Source: Arion vulgaris (taxonomy: Eukaryota; Mollusca; Gastropoda; Stylommatophora; Arionidae). From it: DNA of 64,000 nt. The DNA lies in NCBI GenBank assembly GCA_020796225.1, contig CM036755.1, positions 78,191,772-78,255,771 of the forward strand, written 5' to 3'. Position 1 is the stretch's first letter. The number at the start of each line of letters is the position of its first letter. The notes beneath the pieces are model-generated. The model was not told the origin of the DNA. It saw only the letters and a list, made by a program, of their open reading frames with translations, and did not search any database. Positions 54,682-64,000 of the stretch are shown here, piece after piece. Position numbers and translations under genes: made by a program.

Positions 54682-55700
54682 TTAACCCTTAACCATTGGG
54701 ATAATGGGATTTCGATCATTTATGATCGATGCAACATGCCTATTTAAGTGGCCATAATTTTGTATCTATTTTGCATTTAAGTTGGTAAAATTTATGTCAT
54801 CTAATGCAGAACATATGATAATCTAATAAAAAATTATTAAAAATTAATTATATATTTTTAGATGTCTAATCTGCTGACTGGAGCACACCACATTTCCCAC
54901 TTGCCATTTTGTAGAAAGGTCCAAATTGCTCCAGCCAAAAAGCCCCAAATATATGTTAAAATGGATTCTAATAACTCAGATTACTGTCCTGATGAAGACA
55001 CCAGTGATTCTTTAAATATCTATGCTTGGGTCAGATGAACATTCTATGCCTGTGTCACTTTGAGTCTGTTTGCAAGATGCCCGATAACTTTTTACCTGAT
55101 TATTTTGTCTATCAAATATCATTGCGTATTCATATCTTTGTTCAATAATATCTTTTACTTGCAAGGTTTAGAAAGTATATACATATTTCATGTTTATGTA
55201 TGATACTATAAATGTTAGTTCTTTATGGGCTGCTTACTAGACCAATTCTGCATCATTTTCTCTTGAAGGCCATATTTATTGACTTTTTTTCTTTACAATA
55301 TAAAAATATTGAATATTATAAATTTCGTGATTACAGCCTTTCATATTTTCCAAGCATGTTTAAATTCATATATGTTTTGCAAATATGAAGACTTTAAAAG
55401 ACTGTAATAAAAGATTCCATTATATTCGTCATACTTATTTTTTTTCTTCTTTGAGACTGTAAAAATTTGTCATTTGTAGAATAATCTATTTTTAGACTTA
55501 TGAAAAGTAGGTCACGGATATCATAAATTACATCACACTTATGTTAAAACCACATAACCTGATAGCCCATCCAATTAGCTTTCCAACCATATATAACATG
55601 CCTATTTTCAATGCAAAGAACTTGTATGGTTGCTAAATAAAGAGCAGGGCATCAAAAATATAGAAAAAACCTTAAAAACCTGCCAATGGTTAAGAGTTAA
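54682..55700. mobile_element. Non-autonomous TTAA element, about 1 kb
   Basis: Left end TTAACCCTTAACCATTGGG, right end CCAATGGTTAAGAGTTAA; TTAA at both ends. Contains TGTCCTGATGAAGACACCAG as in 17279. No transposase. Confidence 0.75.
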
Positions 55701-55719
55701 AAGGGTTTAAAAGCCAAAG

Positions 55720-56155
55720 GATTGACTTCATTGCACTGGGTTTTATCCCATCTGGCTCGGTCCCTCTCAGCAGAAATGGCACGCCACCTACCGATAGTAT
55801 TGCACAATGCACGAACTCCGTAGCTCCGGCAACAATCCTAGGGTCTCTGGAAAAACTGCACTCATGAACAGAACATTACTCCCACTGCACTATTTCCAAT
55901 ACTTCCTCTTTGAACGCTCCATGTCGACCACTTGTTAACCACTCTGTGTAATTTGTATGTGATCTGAGCCTAAGAGTGATTGTACGCTGTGCCAGTCTAC
56001 AAGTAGGCCAGCACATCCAATTTCTGCGATGCTTTTTATTTACTAGGTAGCTTCCCTAAGTCCTACATTAGCCGCCTCTTACAACATGCCTTGTAGATCA
56101 CAGCGTTACAATTCTTTGCTTCCTTGCGCCCGACATCACACAAGCGATTTCCAAT
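55720..56155 (-). mobile_element. Two adjoining SINE copies
   Basis: 55725-55920 resembles the body at 57430-57600 (GGCACGATTCC-like, TCTCTGGAAAAACTGCACTC) and 55925-56155 resembles 27640-27895. Confidence 0.55.
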
Positions 56156-56229
56156 ACAAATAGAATCATACTGTTTTACTATGACCTATTCTCTAATCAT
56201 GTTACAAACATTGTAAGAATTATCTTATC

Positions 56230-56395
56230 TTAACCACATTTGCCATGAAGCGTCGTGGGGAGAGTTAGTTTCCCATCTTGTGCCAGGTGTGTTGCGCTTG
56301 ACGTTGTCAGTCCATGCCTTTGCAGGGACTCTGAGATGTTATCTATCCATCGTGTTCTTGGCCTGCCTCGTGCTCTGCGCCTGAGTGTCGATTAT
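56230..56395 (-). mobile_element. LINE 3' end fragment
   Basis: Minus strand RRRARGRPRTRWIDNISESL followed by SATHLAQDGKLTLPTTLHG. It ends 45 bp from the donor of exon A3. Confidence 0.65.
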
Positions 56396-56438
56396 TATAT
56401 TGTAAGAATTACAATATGATTATTTATACTGGGCTTAC

Positions 56439-56576
56439 CATGATTTTCATAAGGAGGTCCTAGCAAACAGCTGCTGACTTGAACCCATTTGCCATTCTGA
56501 GTGAAGTTTTCAATTATTGTTGACCATGCATAGCATAGGACATATTTGACCTCCTTGAGAAAATGTATATCATCAT
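56439..56576 (-). CDS. TRANK1: TRANK1-like exon A3: linker between TPR and ankyrin
   Basis: Internal exon, acceptor AATCCTCAG, donor CATG|GTAAGC, phase 1 on both sides; joining to the upstream exon completes an aspartate codon. It encodes DDDIHFLKEV and then a helical stretch containing WSTIIENFTQNGKWVQVSS. The aligned part of human TRANK1 has the same W-x(2)-I-x(6)-G-x-W pattern, as does exon 32126-32299 of block B (VNWELAEFVI). No named domain covers this linker. About 6 kb of LINE and SINE sequence lies upstream and about 4 kb downstream. Confidence 0.72.
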
Positions 56577-56639
56577 CTGAGGATTTCATTAAATGTTCAA
56601 GTAATAATGCATAAAATCAAGTAATAATGCTAAGATCAT

Positions 56640-57115
56640 TGAAAAAAAGACTAAGACCAACAATTGATGCACAACTCTCAGAAGCACAGATGGGTTTCAG
56701 ACAAAATAGAAGTTGTTTTCTTCTCTTCCACCATTTACTTCTTTATAAAAGTGTTGGGGGTGAAACGTAGTGATCTTGTGTGTACTTGTTTTAAGGCACT
56801 TTGTAAGCTGATATTCATGTTTGTAAGGCTGTTCTTGATGCCGTCATTCCATCTTTTGCGTGATCTTCCTCTTGCTTTGTATTCATTATACTTTTTCTGT
56901 GGTAGGCGATACCAGGACATTCTTGTCAGGTGTCCAAACCATTTAATCTGTTGTTCTTTTATGAATTATGTGACTGGTTTCACATCTAGTCTTCTTCTGA
57001 TTTCTTCATTTCTAATTTTGTCTCTTATTGTCACACCTGCAGTTCTTCTAAGACACCTCATCTCTGTCGTTATGATTTTCTGCTCATTAGTTTCTGTTAT
57101 TGATAGATGCTGTAC
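56640..57115 (-). mobile_element. RTE-like LINE 3' end
   Basis: Reverse copy of 61250-61620; minus strand MSWYRLPQKKYNEYKARGRS and WNDGIKNSLTNMNISLQSAL. A short plus-strand RT piece with AQLSEAQMGFRQNRSC-like sequence precedes it at 56640-56715. Confidence 0.7.
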
Positions 57116-57419
57116 CGATGCAATATTCACAAGAAGGTCATTAGCAAATAATGACTGCTACATCAGAGTCAAATTTTCAGTTTAACCTACTAGTTTGGAA
57201 GGAAGAGCTCAATAACAAAAGGATGACTAGTTTGTATTCTCAAAATCAATACTATGGTGATCACTCAAAATCAATACTATGGTGATCACAAGACGAGAAG
57301 AAATATCAGCTCAGAAAACAAGCTCTAGAACAGGTATACCAGTTAAAATAACTTGTAGCTGTAATAGATTGGAAAGAAGGCATTAACAGAGAGCGGGCTA
57401 AAGAGTGTCTAAGCACACA

Positions 57420-57655
57420 GGATTTAGTTCACTGCACCAGTTTTTCCCAATATGGTTCGGTGCCTCACCGGAGAAATATCATGCTACCTGTTGAGAGTAT
57501 TGCAAACAGCACAAATTCCATAATTCTGGCACGATTCCTAGGTATCTCAAGAAAAAAATGTACTCATGCAAGGAATGGAGTGGTCAGGATTCAAACCAAC
57601 GACCTTAAAAATGGCATAACCACTTAGACACAGACCTCCCCAGAGCCCTCAGTAA
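57420..57655 (-). mobile_element. tRNA-derived SINE, family 6
   Basis: Minus-strand head at the right: GGAGGTCTGTGTCTAAGTGG and GGTTTGAATCCTGACC form A and B boxes of a tRNA-like promoter. The body continues to 57425. Confidence 0.65.
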
Positions 57656-57764
57656 AGACAAAGAGCTGGCTAATCAAAAAGCTGCAGCTGGAAAACTCAT
57701 AAATTGAGGATTTTACAGTAAAAAGAAATAGGAAAGAAAACAAAGCTGGCTGTATAATAATAAT

Positions 57765-58560
57765 ATCCTCTTGTACTATTATACATTACATAAAGCCTGA
57801 AGCATTTCTCACACACTCTATCCTGGACAACTCGCTCAATCTTCTCCATGGAACTAGACCGATATTTCTTGCCTCTCTCAGCAAAGTTCGTTTCAGGGTC
57901 TCCTTAGGTGTTCTCTCTTTCTTGAACCCTTTGCATCCCACTTCAATGCCTGCTTTGATATTCATTGATCCTTTCTCCTCAAGGTGTGTCCAACATATTT
58001 CCATCTCCTCTTTCTTATAACAGTTGTCACTAGTGGTTGGCCAGACATTCTCTGATATCATCAATTCTCCTGAATTTGTTCCATTTTATATTCATTATTT
58101 TTCCAGACATCTATTTGTATGTACAGTAAAAGAACTAGGAAGAAAACAAAGCTGCTGTATATCGCTCCCCATACGTGCGAGGCCTGACTTACTGATGCTA
58201 GTCTCGAAATGACCCATGAATGTCAGCTTCAAACCTCGAAATGAGGTATCTAAGAAGGAGTGGTCTAAGTGACAAGAAAGACAGTTCGAACCAGGTAACA
58301 GGCAATGATCTTAAAAAAACCAGGCCCTTATAAATCTGTGTGGAACAGTCCCAAGTGCTATGGTTTGGACATATATGCAGAATGCGATAGAATCAGCCAC
58401 CATGATAAAGCATGGAAGGCCAAGAGCTATGGATCCAAATCTCCGGGACAACCCAGGATGTGCTTAGAACATTCGACTGTTCCTGATTGACAGAAAATTG
58501 AACTGGAACAAAGCCTACAGACAAGTCTGGCAAATCTTTACACTCCATGGTAGAAGGAGG
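57765..58560. mobile_element. LINE 3' end fragments
   Basis: 57770-58035 is a minus-strand tail like 27150-27440; 58240-58560 a plus-strand LINE end (CYGLDIYAECDRISHH, GQPRMCLEHS). Confidence 0.5.
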
Positions 58561-58649
58561 TTGACTAGGAAGGTAAGTAGTTCAAATAACTTTTGAACAT
58601 CAACAGATATTTTACTCAATAGTTCTGAAGTGACCAGAAAAGAAATATG

Positions 58650-59285
58650 TAGCAATTATCCTCCATTGATAATTAAAGTTCAGAGCAGTTCACCCATTTT
58701 AGTAGCAATATTGATTGCACAGGAAATGTTAAAAAAGAAATAATGATACGAATTGTCAAAGCAACATCAGCTTTTAAAAGTCTAAATAAAATATGGAACT
58801 GCAAGTTATATAGTAAATTAAAAATTTTCAACTCAAATGTTCTATCATTCCTAACATATGTCAGCGAGAGTTCGAAAATGACTGAAATAAAATAGAAAGC
58901 AAGTTGACTGCATTTGAAAATAGATGTCTGCAAAAATAATGAACATAAAATGGAACATATTCAGGAGAAGTGATGAAATCAGAGAAATGTCTGGTCAACC
59001 ACTAGTAACAACTGTTATAAGAAAAAGATGAGGATATGTTGGACATATATTGAGAAGAAATGATCAAAGACTATCAAAGCTGGCATTGAAGTGGAATGCA
59101 AAGGGTTCAAGAAAGAAAGGATGACTTAGGGAGACCTTGAAAGGAACTTTGCTGAAAGAGGCACGAAATATCGGTCTCAGTTCCATGGATGAGAATGAGC
59201 GAGTTGCTCAGGATAAAGCGGTATGAAGAAATTGCTAGAAGGCCCTATGTAATGTATAACGGTATAAGAGAAAATATAGTTATTA
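58650..59285 (+). mobile_element. LINE RT C-terminal fragment
   Basis: Plus frames include REMSGQPLVTTVIRKR, GHILRRNDQRLSKLALKWNA and LLKEARNIGLSS, ending AATGTATAACGGTATAAGAG. Parent type of the minus-strand tails at 27150 and 57770. Confidence 0.65.
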
Positions 59286-59395
59286 TTATAATGAAAGTAA
59301 GGTATAAAGGATGGCAAACTAGAAAGCATCAAGAGAAATGACAAGAACAGGGTAAATATTCTAGAATATACAAATCAGATGGATTGGTACATGAT

Positions 59396-59658
59396 AAATA
59401 CATTCAGACTTTAGAATAATATATTCAGACTTTAGAATAATATATTCAGACTTTAGAATAATATATTCAGACTTTAGAATAATATATTCAGACTTTAGAA
59501 TAATATATTCAGACTTTAGAATAATATATTCAGACTTTAGAATAATATATTCAGACTTTAGAATAATATATTCAGACTTTAGAATAATATATTCAGACTT
59601 TAGAATAATATATTCAGACTTTAGAATAATATATTCAGACTTTAGAATAATATATTCA
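59396..59658 (-). repeat. Minisatellite, 21-bp unit, about 12.5 copies
   Basis: Perfect or nearly perfect copies of ATTCAGACTTTAGAATAATA plus T. 21 is a multiple of three, so the minus strand stays open with S-E-Y-I-I-L-K repeated. Near-perfect copies suggest recent expansion. Confidence 0.95.
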
Positions 59659-59879
59659 AGCGGAAACAAACATTCAAAAGGAGTAGGAATAATATTAGAC
59701 CAAAGATGAAAAGTGAAAAGATTCTGTGCAATATCAGAGAGAGTAATGCTATTTTTTCGCTTGCTATGAATTCAGGAGCAGTCAGGGCATGTAATATGGC
59801 CCTTCTGATTGATTTTTGAGTGAAGGCTCATTTTTCTTCTTAGTATCCTTTACTCCAACTTCTGAGGTACTTGTAATTT

Positions 59880-60235
59880 AGACCCCCCAAGTCGCTTAAG
59901 TGGTTACCGGGACCCAAATTGTGGTGTAAAGAATAGAACAACTGTTACCTGCTTCGCATGTTGTAAGAGGCAACTAAGTAGGTTGAACGTGGGGCTAGCT
60001 ACCCCACACCGTAAAAAATCCTAGATGGCAACAGAACGGAGAGCGAACCGAGTAAACGCTGGCTGAAACTGGACACATCGCAGAAGGAAAATCACCAGAG
60101 CTCCAAATGTTGCTAAAGATGTGACGTAAAACACACCAATGCTAAGGCTACATGAATCAGATTTCTGCAAGAATAGAATTTATGGGAAGATCTGGTACAT
60201 CGGTTTGAGCGGTGATCGCGAGAGAGAGACCCCCA
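59880..60235 (+). mobile_element. tRNA-derived SINE, family 4, most complete copy
   Basis: Head CCCCCAAGTCGCTTAAGTGG TTACCGGG, body GTGTAAAGAATAGAACAACT, GTTGTAAGAGGCAACTAAG, CTACCCCACACCG, then the long 3' part ACGGAGAGCGAACCGAGTAA to GAGAGAGA. It defines the unbroken order for the interrupted copy at 4530-5205. Confidence 0.72.
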
Positions 60236-60289
60236 AGTAAATGATTAGGAAACATGTAGTTCAATTGCGCACTGTGTGCACAGCAACAA

Positions 60290-60760
60290 CATTTTGGGCT
60301 AGAGCCCTGGAATTAGCACAGTATGTGGTTACTAGCGAAGCGTGTTATCAACTTTGTTATAGGCGCCCCAGTAATGCTATTGAAATTGCATGATACACCA
60401 GCAAATATAAAACATCATACATAAATACGCGCCAACAACGGATAATCAGAAGCAGAATTCTATAATTTATACAGCAAATTACAATCACATATGATGCAGT
60501 GTAGGCCTCATGAGGCGACAATCATTATAGGTGACTTTAATGCAAAGGTTGGATCTAAAAAAGTAGAAGAAACAACTGGAAGCGGACTAGTGGAGGTAAA
60601 CAATGAGGGGAACACACTAATAGAATTGGCAAAAATACATGACCTGATAATTAGCAAAGCGCAGTTTCAACATCATCTGAATAGGACCATATACAAGAAG
60701 TCCAATTAATAACGCATACAACCAAATTGATTATATAATAATAAATTAAGAATTAAAAAG
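60290..60760 (+). mobile_element. LINE endonuclease-domain fragment
   Basis: Frame 60491-60709 reads HEATIIIGDFNAKVGSKKVE and IELAKIHDLIISKAQFQHH, the G-D-F-N-A-K-V-G motif of APE-type endonucleases; QIDYIII follows in another frame. Ends abruptly near 60760. Confidence 0.75.
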
Positions 60761-61099
60761 GGACAAAATCCGTGAAAACAAGACCAGATGTACAAAGAAA
60801 CTAGTTATATATAACTACTTTAGTTTGTTCCAAAATGCATGATCATCGTTACCGATCAATATAAAAATCACCCACTTGACATAAATTCTTGATTTTACAT
60901 TTTAATATAGGTAACAGTGACGACCTTCCAAAAGTATTTTTTGCCCTCCCAAACCTTTAGTTCTGTAAGATTTGTATTATATGTTATTACTAAAAATGCA
61001 GCGATGTTGATATGGTATACTTGTCGAAATTTTACAGTACGATTGTCAAGTTTGTCTATAACTAAGCATTTCCATGTTCCACATGCAATTCAGTGCGAG

Positions 61100-61620
61100 T
61101 CAAAATTGGTTGTCATATAACCACTGTTGTCACATAAAGAGATACCGCTAACAACTAAAGCAAATCTCATACGAGCGATTTTCCGCCAACACTATGTTAC
61201 CAGTGTCAAACATGGCCAATAACAGCAGCTTATGAGTGGAAAATCATAATGACAGAGATGAGGTGCCTTAGAAGAGCTGCAAGTGTGACAACAAGGGACA
61301 AAATTAGAAATGAAGAATTCAGAAGACTGGATGTGAAACCAGTCATGCAATTCATAAAAGAACAACAGATTAAATGGTTTGGACACCTGACAAGAATGCC
61401 CTGGTATCACCTACCACAGAGAGCCACACAGAAAAAGTATAATGAGTACAAAGCAAGGGGAAGACCACGCAAAAGATGGAGTGACGGCATCAAGAACAGT
61501 TTTACGAACATGAATATCAGCATACAAAGTGCCTTAAAACAAGTACACACAAGATCACTACATTTCACCTCCAACACTTCTATAAAGAAGTAAATGGTGG
61601 AAGAGAAGAAGAAGATTACT
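61100..61620 (+). mobile_element. RTE-like LINE 3' end
   Basis: Best copy of this tail: MTEMRCLRRAASVTTRDKIR, VKPVMQFIKEQQIKWFGHLT, RMPWYHLPQRATQ, YKARGRPRKRWSDGIKN. Ends AGAGAAGAAGAAGATT. Copies at 2870-3365 (+) and 56700-57115 (-). Confidence 0.78.
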
Positions 61621-61656
61621 AGTTTATGTCACTTATGTACATGACATCTAGTACTA

Positions 61657-61914
61657 CAGGGTGTTCAAGATAAAAGAGGCCCCATTGACAAATCGAAAGT
61701 TGCCAGTTACCTAATGTGTTGTGTCTATTTACTATTTAAACCGGTTCTGACTAGCTCATCATACATAACATTTGTTCGTCACCCCTTTCCTACTACAATT
61801 ACACACTGTCACACAACCTTGTCCTATACAACGTCATAACTGAACCTTCTCATTTTCATAAATATATGCCAAATTAGCTCCATTGCTAGGCTGCTTTTAT
61901 CTTGAACACTCTGT
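61657..61914. mobile_element. MITE, copy 2 of 2
   Basis: Begins ACTACAGGGTGTTCAAGATA and ends ATCTTGAACACTCTGTAG. Interior shared with 46012-46273 (TTTACTATTTAAACCGGTTC). Confidence 0.8.
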
Positions 61915-62279
61915 AGTTACCAGTGTGTTTTCTATTTCAAATCTGTGCTGCTGTATATATATCTTTGCAAACTAAACGAATACACATTGAAAACATTTTG
62001 AACGTTGTACAAGAAACTCAAACAATGAGATTTTCTGAACACTTTGTTGGTCAAATTCAATGATCAAAGTCATAATTTACTATGAAAGTAACTGGAACTT
62101 TGTGTCAATAGTTTTTATAAAATGAACTTACATCCAGTGAATTTTAAAATGGCTATCCCCATTAACTGCTTTGTGAAGATCTGATTTAATTGAAAATTTT
62201 GTGGACATAATTATGTCCACATAGTTATGTCCACAAAATGTATCTCAATTATAATGTAGTATACTTGATAAGTGAGCAT

Positions 62280-62510
62280 CTGTGAGCAGTAGTGAGCTCG
62301 ATCACAGACCCAAGCATACCTGGTACAAACCCCGGTGGGCAAGTTTGGAAGCAAATTCGTTTCGTGGGGTTTTACAAAAGGTAAAAATAGACCTCACCGT
62401 TCAGAAAGCAATGGCAAACTACTGAACGTATAAGTGGTGCCTAGAAAATCAACGACTCGTTTTCTGTGGTTGATGGCTACATCCTTTGGGATATGCCACG
62501 ATTTTCATTC
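62280..62510 (+). mobile_element. tRNA-derived SINE, family 2, copy 2
   Basis: Same order as 53590-53850; the left end of the head is missing (starts TGAGCAGTAGTGAGCTCG). It ends about 120 bp from exon A2. Confidence 0.75.
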
Positions 62511-62631
62511 ATACTTGACAAATAATATTTGTAGGCTCTTGACATTACCTAAAAGAATGTTTTACAAGTTTTCTTCCTCTATTGATGACATACATGTGCT
62601 TCCATGGTCACTAAAGTAAACTTGAACTAAC

Positions 62632-62782
62632 CTGAGATATAAGGCATAAGTTTTGCAATCTCCATTGAGAAATCATTCTTCATAGAGCTCTCAGAAGCTT
62701 TTTTAAATCCTGACATGAAGGCTTCACATGCACTCTGGTGTTTTCCTATCTTTGAAAGTGCCTGACCTTTCCTAAAATACCC
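62632..62782 (-). CDS. TRANK1: TRANK1-like exon A2: second half of TPR unit
   Basis: Internal coding exon of a TPR and ankyrin-repeat protein, first exon of block A inside the window. It follows a TTTTGTAG acceptor, opens in phase 0 with GYFRKGQALSKIGKHQSACE and ends at a CTCAG|GTTAGT donor in phase 1. The glycine, alanine and aromatic spacing is that of a TPR helix pair, and the start fits directly after a tryptophan-tyrosine-lysine end like that of exon 38354-38493. Human TRANK1 has a matching TPR near its N-terminus; this comparison is from memory. TPRs are protein-binding scaffolds. The preceding TPR exon of this block is not seen between 62783 and 64000. Confidence 0.78.
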
Positions 62783-63059
62783 CTACAAAAACAAGAAAGA
62801 ATATGTATTAAGAGGTTTGGTTCTGCTCAAAATTTGAATGTTGGTAAAAAAATATTGATTGTTCATTTTTAATGTTACTTTTCAACTTATTAAAATTTAA
62901 ATAATTAATAATAAAAACTTCACACACCACCCCCCTCCCTGTTTTATAATTAACCTCATTTATTGGAAAAATTAAGATTGATGATTAATAGCAATGTTTG
63001 TGATTAATAGCAATGTTTGACACATAGCAACAGCTATTTATGAATAATATAATAGAACA

Positions 63060-63550
63060 TGTTATATATCAAACACTTCAGTCTCTTTGCAACCTACTGT
63101 TGGATGGGGACCCTAAAATTGATGTTGAATCAATCCAGCGATTTAGGTAGTTTGGAAATACATGTATCTTCTTCTTCTTCAGCGATCTCTGGTCATGCGC
63201 TAATTTACTGTGGACCACAAACTGGGCAGTCAGCTTCAGGTCTGTCAGGTTTCCCCAAAGCTTAGTTTTCAGGTCGACTGGTGTGGCCACATGTTGCTTC
63301 TCAGCTCACCCAGGAGAGGACAGTCTTGCAGGATATGCTCCAGTGTGTTCCACCAGCTGACGCTGGCAGAGAGCTGTTTGACTTATTCCTAATTACATGT
63401 ATAAGTATAGCTGGATGCTTGAGGGCAGAGAGAAATGTGCTTAACCAGCGAGCCACAGGAAACATAAGTATGCATGCACTCCGACATCTGTTGGGGAGAC
63501 TGAGCATGCATGGGTCTGCCTGAAGTACTATGAAGTCAATTCAGTAACCA
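63060..63550 (+). mobile_element. RNase H LINE tail with an inserted LINE tail
   Basis: 63090-63162 and 63398-63550 together parallel 47285-47515 (TTGATGTTGAATCAATCCAG, GTGCTTAACCAGCGAGCCAC, TCAGTAACCAATA). The break at 63163-63397 is the insertion described separately. Confidence 0.7.
63163..63397 (-). mobile_element. LINE 3' end insertion, minus strand
   Basis: Minus strand reads LEHILQDCP-type sequence (zinc-knuckle-like end of RNase H LINEs), then HVTPVDLKTKLWGNLTDLK-like residues, and ends in a GAAGAAGAAGA tail. Flanks AATACATGTA and ATTACATGTA suggest a target duplication. Confidence 0.65.
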
Positions 63551-63839
63551 ATATATCAAAGTAAAAACTGTTTCAAGTACTTCAAATGAACATATTAAAA
63601 AACTAAGCCTAGCTTTGTCTGCAAAATACAAGAGCTAGAAAAACATCAACTGTAGCGATATTTCATTTGGTTGACTATTTTACTTATTTTTGATTGGTGG
63701 AAATAGGAGGAAACACATGACCACGTAATAGTCGCACATGCTCAAAGCAGTTTATGTGGTGGTTTTCCAAATGGTTGTTCAAACCTGACAAAAAGGTTGC
63801 AAAAAGAACACCAACATGAATTAGAAGAAGAAATTATTG

Positions 63840-64000
63840 TTGATTGCAAATCTGCAATTATTGATTGCAGACAAGACAACCCACTGTTGTAGAGGCAGAT
63901 TCAGGCATTAATTTCTGAGAACTCATCTGAGAATGATGTAATCTTTTATATGGATGGTTCGATGATTCAATGTGTGGAGCTTGTGGACTTTCACTGCTCA
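63840..64000 (+). mobile_element. RNase H LINE fragment, cut by the window end
   Basis: Frames give DDNVIFYMDGSMIQC-like sequence (Y-x-D-G-S with the catalytic D kept) just before 64000. Same family as 46600-47520. Confidence 0.55.

Noticed and set aside
59361..59669. 102-codon ORF repeating S-E-Y-I-I-L-K
   Set aside because: Product of a 21-bp minisatellite, not a gene.

Overview
The window is eukaryotic nuclear DNA: AT-rich, intron-rich and packed with transposable elements (non-LTR retrotransposons, a Penelope-like element, piggyBac/TTAA elements, a Tc1/mariner-like element, a MULE remnant, at least five tRNA-derived SINE families, long minisatellites). There are no bacterial operons. The only host gene I can support encodes a TPR and ankyrin-repeat protein related to vertebrate TRANK1. 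That gene family together with Penelope elements, RTE-type LINEs and many tRNA-SINEs fits an invertebrate metazoan, perhaps a mollusc or other lophotrochozoan; the taxon is a guess.

Host gene. All exons lie on the minus strand, so the gene reads from high to low coordinates. I reconstructed 16 exons from splice-site pairs, intron phase and residue similarity to remembered TRANK1 sequence. They form two paralogous blocks. Block A (62782 to 47745, 4 exons) holds the second half of a TPR unit, a linker and the first ankyrin set; its first TPR exon should lie beyond the right edge. Block B (38493 to 3739, 12 exons) starts again with a TPR pair, linker and first ankyrin set, then adds a helical region and a second ankyrin set. 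Splice phases allow A to splice into B, so this is either one gene with an internally duplicated TPR-ANK module or two tandem genes. No helicase-like exons, which human TRANK1 has after the ankyrins, are seen. The last exon has either a stop followed by AATAAA, or an earlier splice donor leading out of the window.

Intronic and flanking DNA. Introns are filled with 5'-truncated LINE fragments: RTE-like with FADD, W-x-GH and GRPRK signatures; a clade with a C-terminal zinc finger; and two RNase H-bearing families. Several nested insertions can be read directly: a Tc1/mariner-like element inside a piggyBac-like element (11891-14750); a TTAA element inside a LINE (19421-20121); an RTE-like LINE inside an RNase H LINE (about 39425-40183); and short LINE tails or an unknown repeat inside other repeats with target duplications (7397-7559, about 4755-5047, 63163-63397). 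Tandem arrays include an 84-bp array (6091-6594), a roughly 1.7-kb array of about 32-bp units (43600-45310) and a 21-bp array (59396-59658).

No rRNA, functional tRNA, CRISPR or viral gene was recognised. Exon borders come from reading splice consensus by eye; repeat borders are approximate unless a target duplication is stated.
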